Source: Bacillota bacterium
Lineage (GTDB): Bacteria; Bacillota; Sulfobacillia; Symbiobacteriales; Symbiobacteriaceae
Assembly (NCBI GenBank): GCA_028287415.1
Contig: JAQBPS010000149.1
Span: 1-5,201 of the forward strand
Direction of reading: 5' to 3'
DNA: 5,201 bases
Part shown: one piece after another, positions 1 to 4,325 of the stretch
Position numbering within the stretch: the stretch's first letter is position 1
How the letters are laid out: each line of letters opens with the position of its first letter
Program-made: the position numbers and the translations under genes
Notes under the pieces: model-generated
Databases searched by the model: none
Seen by the model: the letters and a program-made list of their open reading frames with translations, nothing else
Told to the model about the DNA's origin: nothing

Positions 1-485
1 AGCAGCACCTTCCAGTCCTCCCCCTTGCGGGCGAAGAAATCCTTGGCGTAATCCCGGGTCACCTCGCTGCGGACCATCGGGAAATCCTGCTCAACGACCC
101 GGCCCATCTCCTTTTCGATGGCAGCCATGTCCTCGGGGGTGAACGGGCGGGGCATGTCGATGTCGTAGTAGAAGGTGTCTTCCAGGGGCGGGCCGACGGT
201 CAGCTTGGCGTCGGGGTAGAGGCGCTTGATCGCCTGCGCCATGATGTGCGTGCTGGTATGGCGGAACATCTGCCGCCCCTCTTCATCCTTAAAGGTCAGC
301 ACAACCAGCCCGCAGTCCCGCTCCAGCTTGGTGGAGAGGTCAACCGTCACCCCGTCAACGCGAGCGCCCAGGGCGGCCTTCGCCAGACCCCGGCCGATCT
401 GCGCAACCGCATCCGCAATCGTGATCCCCTTCGCATACTCCCGCACGGAACCGTCCGGCAGCGTCACCTTGACCATCTCAGACAT
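1..485 (-). CDS. thrS: Threonine--tRNA ligase, N-terminal part (cut by window edge)
   Basis: Threonyl-tRNA synthetase charges tRNA-Thr with threonine in the cytoplasm. The 161 residues visible cover the N-terminal TGS domain (about residues 1-62, opening MSEMVKVTLPDGSVREYAKG) and the start of the second, editing domain. That domain carries an HxxxH motif (His76 and His80, in RHTSTHIMAQAI), followed by the family-typical LTVGPPLEDTFYYDID segment. The HxxxH motif belongs to the site that hydrolyses mischarged Ser-tRNA-Thr. The catalytic class II core and anticodon-binding domain lie beyond position 1. The start is an ATG at 485, with an AAGGGG ribosome binding site (500-495) 9 nt upstream, just after the T-box terminator. 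The gene has its own promoter and T-box leader. The sequence stays in frame to the edge with no sign of damage. Confidence 0.97.
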   Translation of the reverse strand, partial: MSEMVKVTLPDGSVREYAKGITIADAVAQIGRGLAKAALGARVDGVTVDLSTKLERDCGLVVLTFKDEEGRQMFRHTSTHIMAQAIKRLYPDAKLTVGPPLEDTFYYDIDMPRPFTPEDMAAIEKEMGRVVEQDFPMVRSEVTRDYAKDFFARKGEDWKVL

Positions 486-511
486 GTTCACAATCCCCTT
501 TCCTGCAATGC

Positions 512-545
512 AAAAAGCCTCCCGTCCCAATAGGGACGAGAGGCT
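512..545 (-). terminator. T-box leader intrinsic terminator of thrS
   Basis: A 13-bp hairpin pairs AGCCTCTCGTCCC (545-533) with GGGACGGGAGGCT (528-516), with one T-G wobble and a TATT loop, and is followed by a run of five Ts (516-512). Its 5' arm contains the bases (542-532) that the T-box needs for the antiterminator, so the two folds exclude each other. Uncharged tRNA-Thr should favour the antiterminator, and charged tRNA should leave this terminator to form. Confidence 0.93.
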
Positions 546-790
546 AAAGCTCCCGTGGTTCCACCCTGCTTTCCCAACGGACGGACGAATGCCGCCGCCG
601 GGCTTGCGTGCGCTGTAGAGGGCGCTCCCTCCCCGCTTATCCGACTATGCCCGGTCTCGGACATAAGGCTTCGCGGGATGGCTGTGGGGTGGTTTCCCGC
701 CTGCCTGTACCCAAGAGCGCTTTCAGCCGGTGGCGCTCTCTCTCTGAAGGGTGTGCAGATGGTGTTGTCCCCGTCATCGCCAGAAGGTTT
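512..790 (-). promoter_or_regulatory. T-box riboswitch (tRNA-Thr-responsive thrS leader)
   Basis: This untranslated leader senses uncharged tRNA-Thr and controls whether transcription reaches thrS. Read on the minus strand, Stem I runs from about 786 to 669. A GGGG/CCCC helix (772-769 with 689-686) closes a specifier loop reading GAAACCA, with the Thr codon ACC at 693-691. A distal helix GAGCGC/GCGCTC (738-733 with 720-715) carries an apical loop. A second hairpin spans about 667-636. The conserved T-box AGGGTGGAACCACGGGA is at 567-551. AGGG (567-564) can pair with CCCT (535-532), and ACGGGAG (556-550) with CTCTCGT (542-536). This leaves the 7-nt bulge TGGAACC (563-557) that binds the tRNA 3' end. 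The TGGA of the bulge predicts a discriminator base U in the partner tRNA. The 5' end is set from the promoter spacing and is approximate. Confidence 0.95.
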
Positions 791-797
791 GTTGCTT

Positions 798-826
798 AAT
801 GTAGCACAGTTCGATCGGCCTGTCAA
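798..826 (-). promoter_or_regulatory. SigA-type promoter of thrS
   Basis: A perfect -35 TTGACA (826-821) is followed by a 17-bp spacer and a -10 TACATT (803-798, 4 of 6 consensus bases). Transcription would start near 791, just before the T-box Stem I, which is where a leader transcript must begin. The stop codon TGA (825-823) of the upstream thioesterase gene lies inside the -35 hexamer. Confidence 0.85.
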
Positions 827-1320
827 GCAGAGGGCGGCTGATTGGCGATCTCCTTCTCCTTGTCGCTCTCCTTGTCGAGCAGCTTGGCCACCCGCTCCTC
901 GTCAAGCGGGGCGAAAATGCCCCGGGCCCGGGCGACCTGGTTGCCTTCACTGTCTCTCGCCTCAGCATGGGCAGCGATAATGCGGGAGTTCCGCTTGACG
1001 ATCTCGGCCGTGAACTGATAGGTATGTCCAATGCGCATGGGGCGCCGGTATGTAACCTCAATTTTGCGGGTCACCGCCAGCTGCAGCTGGGCGTAAATTA
1101 GCTGGCTCATCACCTCGTCGAGCACGGCTGCGACGACGCCGCTGTGGGCGATGCCGGGCGGGCCCTGAAACTCGGGAATCGGCGTGAAGACGCACTCGGT
1201 CTTATCGCCCACCAGCCGGACATTCAGCCGCAGGCCCAGGCGGTTCTCCTCACCGCAGCCAAAGCACTGCCAGTGCAGCCCCTGTAGGTGGTCACGTTCC
1301 CGGATAAATGGCTCGCTCAT
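823..1320 (-). CDS. PaaI-family hotdog-fold thioesterase
   Basis: This is a 165-residue cytoplasmic protein of the hotdog-fold thioesterase superfamily (PaaI/YbgC-like), which typically hydrolyses acyl-CoA or other acyl thioesters as dimers or tetramers. The family signature is visible: an N-terminal CFGCGEENRLGLRL segment (Cys19, Cys22), then FQGPPGIAHSGVVAAVLDE, with His59 and Gly61 before the hotdog helix and Asp68-Glu69 where the family has its acidic catalytic residue. Strands such as KIEVTYRRPMRIGHTYQFTAEIV follow, as expected. The tail after about residue 140 is highly charged and probably lies outside the fold. The ATG at 1320 has an AAAGGAG ribosome binding site (1338-1332) 11 nt upstream. 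The gene lies 71 nt downstream of the DUF4352-like gene and ends inside the thrS promoter. The substrate cannot be told from sequence, and a link to thrS is not evident beyond position. Confidence 0.88.
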   Translation of the reverse strand: MSEPFIRERDHLQGLHWQCFGCGEENRLGLRLNVRLVGDKTECVFTPIPEFQGPPGIAHSGVVAAVLDEVMSQLIYAQLQLAVTRKIEVTYRRPMRIGHTYQFTAEIVKRNSRIIAAHAEARDSEGNQVARARGIFAPLDEERVAKLLDKESDKEKEIANQPPSA

Positions 1321-1361
1321 CGATAATTCGGCTCCTTTCGGCGGGGAGATCCACAGCCTAC

Positions 1362-1391
1362 ATTTTACTATACCCCGACCGGCGCTGTCTG
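1362..1391 (-). promoter_or_regulatory. Possible promoter of the thioesterase gene
   Basis: In the gap before the thioesterase gene there is an AT-rich patch in otherwise GC-rich DNA. It gives a -10 TAAAAT (1367-1362, 5 of 6), with CAGACA (1391-1386, 4 of 6) as -35 across an 18-bp spacer. An overlapping -10 TATAGT (1372-1367) is also possible but would leave only 13 bp to the same -35. The start codon lies about 41 nt beyond the -10. The gene may also be read through from the gene upstream. Confidence 0.4.
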
Positions 1392-2210
1392 CTATTTCGC
1401 GAAGTACCTCAAGCCGACGATCGCTGCGTAGCGCCCATCGGGACCGGCCTCGACCCAGCCGGGGATGCCCCGTTTCCGCGCCGCTGCCACGACCGCAACG
1501 GCATCAGCAACAGGACCGTACACCCCCTGGAGCTGTGCAATACCCGCCCGGGGCCCGGTGCCGCGCGGGAAGATTCGCTCCGACCCGGTCAGGTCACCAA
1601 TCGGCCCGCGGTGGGCTGATGAATAAACCTTCGCCTTGTCGGGCGACTGGCCTGCCCGGCTTTCGACCATGTACCAGAGGTTCGGGGTGCCCACGGGCAC
1701 GCCGAAGACGATGAAGCCCCGCAGCGTGCGGCGGGCGCCCAGCGCATCTAGCCCGGCCGTGAACGGCGAGCCGACCGCATCGCTGGCCCGCACATCCGCG
1801 GGGTAGTTGTAGAGCACCTGGAGCGAGTCCGCCAGGGAGAACCGGAGGCCGTCAGGCAGGGGCAGGCTTGCAGCGCTCAGGTTCGTCACCTGCACATCGA
1901 CCAGCACCCAGAGGTGGCCGGGGGCGGGCACCCCCACACCAGGCAGCGCCGGGGCGTAAGCCGCGCCATGCACAATCACCCGGCTGGATCCGGCCTGGTT
2001 GCCCGGGGCGCCGGTGCTCAGCGTGCCCTCGGGCGTGAAGGGCAGCGGGCCCAGGCCTCGTCCGAAGCCCAGCGCCCGCAGCTGGTCGGGCGGGAGCGCC
2101 GTCGCCACAGAGCTCGCATCGGCGGTGGACCAGTGGTCGGCGGCAGCCGCCGGGCGTGCCAGGCAGGTCAGCATGAGCATCAGTGCGACCAAAGAGGTAC
2201 ATCGATTCAC
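1392..2210 (-). CDS. Secreted DUF4352-like protein with SPOR-like C-terminus
   Basis: This is a predicted exported protein of 272 residues with unknown function. With the GTG start at 2210 it opens MNRCTSLVALMLMLTCLARPAAAADHW, a standard signal peptide with likely cleavage after the AAAA run (about residue 24). No lipobox cysteine is properly placed. The middle (about residues 75-180) reads like a DUF4352/telokin-like immunoglobulin fold: GHLWVLVDVQVTNLSAASLP, then a FSLADSLQVLYNYP strand pair, then a RRTLRGFIVFGVP strand. The last 51 residues resemble the first half of a SPOR peptidoglycan-binding domain. I chose GTG over a TTG at 2231 because GGAAAGG (2227-2221) lies 10 nt before the GTG and the signal peptide then begins cleanly. 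The gene stands alone behind the ytxC terminator, and its promoter is not clear. The domain calls rest on pattern likeness only. Confidence 0.75.
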   Translation of the reverse strand: MNRCTSLVALMLMLTCLARPAAAADHWSTADASSVATALPPDQLRALGFGRGLGPLPFTPEGTLSTGAPGNQAGSSRVIVHGAAYAPALPGVGVPAPGHLWVLVDVQVTNLSAASLPLPDGLRFSLADSLQVLYNYPADVRASDAVGSPFTAGLDALGARRTLRGFIVFGVPVGTPNLWYMVESRAGQSPDKAKVYSSAHRGPIGDLTGSERIFPRGTGPRAGIAQLQGVYGPVADAVAVVAAARKRGIPGWVEAGPDGRYAAIVGLRYFAK

Positions 2211-2251
2211 TTGAAGCCCGCCTTTCCACAACCAGCCAGCCCCAAAATATC

Positions 2252-2280
2252 AAAAACAGGAGGGTCCTGCCCTCCCGTTT
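2252..2280 (-). terminator. Rho-independent terminator after ytxC
   Basis: CGGGAGGG (2277-2270) pairs with CCCTCCTG (2264-2257), 8 bp with one G-T, around a CAGGA loop. A T5 run (2256-2252) follows. Three As before the stem can extend it against the Ts. It starts 15 nt after the ytxC stop and separates ytxC from the DUF4352-like gene. Confidence 0.85.
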
Positions 2281-2294
2281 CATCCGCTGAAAGC

Positions 2295-3218
2295 TCAGTG
2301 GCTCAAAGTCGCCGGCGAGGATTCATCCGACAGGGTCGGCGCCGACTCGCAGACGGGACAGCGCTCGCAGAGCTTGACCCGCTCGCCGAAGACCGCCTTG
2401 ATCGTCTCGATCGATTCGTCCCAGTCGGCGGTGGTGTGTGCGTGCACCGTGACCGACCGGGGCGCGAGCGTGATGAGTGCGGAGATCAACAGGTCCTCGT
2501 AGTTGACCTCACTCTCGACCATCTCGACGACGAACTCCTCGAGGTATTCGCTCTTGATGGCGCTGCCGTCGTCATCCACCAGCCGGAACGAGCCGCCCGG
2601 GCGGATGAGCACGTGCACGTGATCCATGCGCGGCTCCTGCACATCAACAAAATACTTGAGCAGGCGCACAAACTCCCGGTACTCCCGCTCCATGAGAAAG
2701 TCGTCCACCGCCCGGTCCACTGCGTCCTCCACCTCTTCGATGTAGTCGCGCAGACGGAAGGTGACGAACCCCTCGAGCACCAGTTCGTCGGCGCTATCCA
2801 GGTAATCCCGCAGGCGGTGCAACACCTGGGCCTTGCGATTCACCTTGTAAAGCTGTGGGTTGTCAACCGTGCTGTTGCCAGCAAGATTGGTGCCCGAGTA
2901 CCGGGCGATGCTATCCTGCTCGTCCCTGGAGAAATAGTAGTAGGTGCCCCGGATGATCTTGCGGATCAGGCTCTGCTCCCACTTCTCCACAATGATATCG
3001 GACAAAGCGTTGGCCACGTAGTGGCGGACGAGGGTGTCTGCCCGAGTTGGGGTGCCCGGTGCGCTCTCAACGCTACATTCGAGAAACGTGAAGCTCCCAC
3101 GGTTCGATTGGCCGATGCGAATTCTGACGCCTTCTTCCTGGAGAAACCGAAACTCGTCATCCAAGCGCTGGCGAATGTCTTCGATCCCTTCGGCAGTTCC
3201 TATCGTGATTGCTTGCAC
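2295..3218 (-). CDS. ytxC: YtxC-like sporulation protein
   Basis: The 307-residue protein resembles the YtxC family (putative sporulation protein YtxC), found in spore formers and with no defined biochemical role. The family look includes an N-terminal strand-helix region (MQAITIGTAEGIEDIRQRL), a central stretch IIRGTYYYFSRDEQDSIARY, and the acidic helices RLRDYIEEVEDAVDRAVDDF and LMEREYREFVRLLKYFVDVQ. A C-terminal domain (SALITLAPRSVTVHAHTT) follows. There is no signal peptide or membrane segment. The C-terminus adds CERCPVC (Cys284, Cys287, Cys290) and a Ser/Thr-rich tail. The start is GTG at 3218, with AGAGGGG (3235-3229) 10 nt upstream. In Bacillus subtilis ytxC lies next to thrS. Here the two are on the same strand with two genes between them. 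A SigE-like promoter lies upstream and a terminator downstream, so it is probably transcribed alone. Confidence 0.87.
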   Translation of the reverse strand: MQAITIGTAEGIEDIRQRLDDEFRFLQEEGVRIRIGQSNRGSFTFLECSVESAPGTPTRADTLVRHYVANALSDIIVEKWEQSLIRKIIRGTYYYFSRDEQDSIARYSGTNLAGNSTVDNPQLYKVNRKAQVLHRLRDYLDSADELVLEGFVTFRLRDYIEEVEDAVDRAVDDFLMEREYREFVRLLKYFVDVQEPRMDHVHVLIRPGGSFRLVDDDGSAIKSEYLEEFVVEMVESEVNYEDLLISALITLAPRSVTVHAHTTADWDESIETIKAVFGERVKLCERCPVCESAPTLSDESSPATLSH

Positions 3219-3348
3219 GGCCGTTTCACCCCTCTTTGCAGGAAATCGGCCCCGATCCGCTAAATCAGAGGCGATTTGTGCGGTGCGACAGCCGCATTCC
3301 GAGCGAATGTGGCGACGGCATACTCGAGACCGAAGGTGTCTGCCGTAT

Positions 3349-3379
3349 TAGTATATGACCCGCCGCGAAAGAGTTATAC
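3349..3379 (-). promoter_or_regulatory. Candidate sporulation (SigE-like) promoter of ytxC
   Basis: A -10 like CATATACT (3357-3350) matches 7 of 8 positions of the SigE -10 CATACAHT. The -35 candidate GTATAAC (3379-3373, core ATA at 3377-3375) is 15 bp away, a workable SigE spacing. Extended by one base, CATATACTA also fits the SigK -10 pattern CATANNNTA. The arms CCGTAT (3381-3376) and ATACGG (3348-3343) form an inverted repeat around the promoter. Transcription from here would give a leader of about 125 nt before the GTG. A sporulation promoter fits the gene, but the -35 is weak. Confidence 0.45.
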
Positions 3380-3390
3380 GGTTCGCACGC

Positions 3391-4113
3391 CTACTGGCTG
3401 CCTTGTTTCAGCCATTTGTGGTAAATTGCAGCAGTTGACGATGACAAGGCCTGGGCCAGCTTCTCCCGATAGGCCGGATCACCCAGCAGCTGCCGGTCGG
3501 CACTGTTCGTAATGAAGCCCAGCTCAATCAGAAGCGCCGGGGCTTTGGTCTTGAGCACCGCCAGGTTCGTGCGGGGAATCGGCCGCTCCCGCCGCTCGTG
3601 GACCGGCCAGCGCCGGAGCATGTCCTCAAACAGATATGCCGCATCGCGGCTTGAGCGGCTGGGCTGATAAAAAACCATCACCCCCCGCTCCGCCGTGTTG
3701 CGGGTGCTGTTGACGTGAAGGCTGAGCATGAGGCTGGCCTGGCAGTGGTTGGCGGCGGCAATGCGGAAGTTCAGGTCGCGCCGCAGCCGACCTCGATCCA
3801 GGGCGCCACCGAGCTGGACATCGTCCGAGCGCGTCAGAAGCACCGGCACCTGGTACTTGTCCAGGTACTGCTTCGTGCGCAGGGCGACATCAAGCACGAC
3901 ATCCTTCTCGAGCATGCCGGGCACATTGGTGCCGCCATCAATACCGCCGTGGCCGGGGTCGATCACGACCGGGTGCCCGCCGGGGCACTCGGGCATCGCA
4001 GAGAAGCTCTGGCCGCGCTCCGCAAACAGCATGACCCATGCGACCACACAGCCCACCACGGCCAGCAGCGCCGCCCAGAGCAGCGCCCGGCGCCGCCATC
4101 CGCCCGTTTGCAA
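3391..4113 (-). CDS. cwlD: N-acetylmuramoyl-L-alanine amidase, CwlD type
   Basis: This is a zinc amidase (Amidase_3 fold) that cleaves the bond between N-acetylmuramic acid and L-Ala in peptidoglycan. In Bacillus, CwlD acts with PdaA to make the muramic delta-lactam of spore cortex, which germination enzymes require. At 240 residues it is close to the usual CwlD length. Residues 8-30 form an N-terminal membrane anchor or uncleaved signal after a WRRR patch. The catalytic set is complete: His55 in VVIDPGHGGIDGG, Glu69 in LEKDV, His133 in SLHVNS and Glu197 in LLIELGFITN. No SPOR, LysM or other wall-binding domain is attached, which supports CwlD rather than a vegetative amidase. The start is a TTG at 4113, set by GGGAGG (4126-4121) 7 nt upstream; no ATG fits as well. 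It diverges from folD across a 212-bp gap. Confidence 0.92.
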   Translation of the reverse strand: MQTGGWRRRALLWAALLAVVGCVVAWVMLFAERGQSFSAMPECPGGHPVVIDPGHGGIDGGTNVPGMLEKDVVLDVALRTKQYLDKYQVPVLLTRSDDVQLGGALDRGRLRRDLNFRIAAANHCQASLMLSLHVNSTRNTAERGVMVFYQPSRSSRDAAYLFEDMLRRWPVHERRERPIPRTNLAVLKTKAPALLIELGFITNSADRQLLGDPAYREKLAQALSSSTAAIYHKWLKQGSQ

Positions 4114-4120
4114 GCAACCG

Positions 4121-4126
4121 CCTCCC
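4121..4126 (-). promoter_or_regulatory. Ribosome binding site fixing the TTG start of cwlD
   Basis: GGGAGG lies 7 nt before the TTG at 4113, which is ideal spacing. The codons after it begin the protein with a basic patch and then the membrane segment. This supports a TTG start over any internal codon. Confidence 0.75.
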
Positions 4127-4142
4127 GAATGAGTCTATGCCG

Positions 4143-4171
4143 TTGACGAGGGGAGAAATTCATGCGAAGAT
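4143..4171 (+). promoter_or_regulatory. Weak candidate promoter of the folD leader
   Basis: TTGACG (4143-4148, 5 of 6) is followed after 17 bp by GAAGAT (4166-4171, only 3 of 6). A transcript from here would start near 4178, about 23 nt before the ZTP aptamer, which is the right place. The poor -10 keeps confidence low. No better pair is visible between the cwlD start and the aptamer. Confidence 0.3.
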
Positions 4172-4200
4172 GAACTGGTTGATCGTAAAAGCGAAACTTC

Positions 4201-4271
4201 GGGCAGTGACTGGCGTAAAGGTGGGACACCACCGGGGAGCGCCCGGAGCATATGAGCCGCACGCCTGGGCA
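4201..4271 (+). promoter_or_regulatory. ZTP (pfl) riboswitch aptamer upstream of folD
   Basis: ZTP riboswitches bind ZMP/ZTP (AICAR nucleotides), which build up when 10-formyl-THF is scarce, and turn on folate and purine genes, including folD. Both conserved blocks are present. The first is GTGACTGGCG (4206-4215), a GGTGG/CCACC hairpin (4220-4224 with 4229-4233) and GGGGAGCG (4234-4241). The second is CGCCTGGGCA (4262-4271). P1 is GGGC (4201-4204) with GCCC (4241-4244). P3 is GCC (4256-4258) with GGC (4268-4270). The diagnostic pseudoknot is GGCG (4212-4215) with CGCC in the P3 loop (4262-4265). An intrinsic terminator and then folD follow directly. The consensus match and the known target gene make this a firm call. 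Confidence 0.93.
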
Positions 4272-4311
4272 GAGACATCCGCTATCAAAGCGCGATGTCT
4301 CTTTCTATTTT
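4271..4311 (+). terminator. Expression-platform terminator of the ZTP riboswitch
   Basis: AGAGACATC (4271-4279) pairs with GATGTCTCT (4294-4302). An inner CGCT/AGCG helix (4280-4283 with 4289-4292) extends the stem past one unpaired C, and the loop is ATCAA. A T-rich tract TTCTATTTT (4303-4311) follows. The stem can extend back through one mismatch (4266-4269 with 4304-4307), invading P3 of the aptamer, so ligand-bound aptamer and full terminator compete. Ligand should raise read-through into folD. Confidence 0.88.
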
Positions 4312-4318
4312 GGAGGTG
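4312..4318 (+). promoter_or_regulatory. Strong ribosome binding site of folD
   Basis: GGAGGTG matches the 16S rRNA anti-Shine-Dalgarno very well and lies 7 nt before the GTG at 4326. It starts on the base after the terminator T-tract. It fixes the folD start despite the reading frame being open further upstream. Confidence 0.85.
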
Positions 4319-4325
4319 CGTTTCA

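Noticed and set aside
688..690. Second ACC directly after the first as the T-box specifier
   Set aside because: Its two Cs (689-688) are needed for the GGGG/CCCC helix closing the specifier loop. The first ACC (693-691) sits in the loop between GAA and a purine, as expected.
488..826. Open frames on both strands across the T-box leader
   Set aside because: They overlap a structured leader whose every element is accounted for, and have no ribosome binding site or family resemblance.
1184..1714. Plus-strand open frames across the thioesterase and DUF4352-like genes
   Set aside because: These are Arg/Pro/Ser-rich shadows of GC-rich genes on the other strand, with no domain signature.
2211..2231. 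TTG start at 2231 for the DUF4352-like protein
   Set aside because: It would place the ribosome binding site inside the coding region and add MWKGGLQ before a signal peptide that begins well at the GTG (2210).
1914..3263. Long plus-strand open frame of 449 codons
   Set aside because: It lies antisense to ytxC and the DUF4352-like gene, has no recognisable domain, and its composition is what GC-rich antisense frames give. The minus-strand genes have family signatures and ribosome binding sites.
4038..4325. Upstream in-frame extension of folD from an ATG at 4038
   Set aside because: The extension would translate across antisense cwlD, the ZTP aptamer and the terminator. FolD homology and the GGAGGTG site both point to GTG at 4326.
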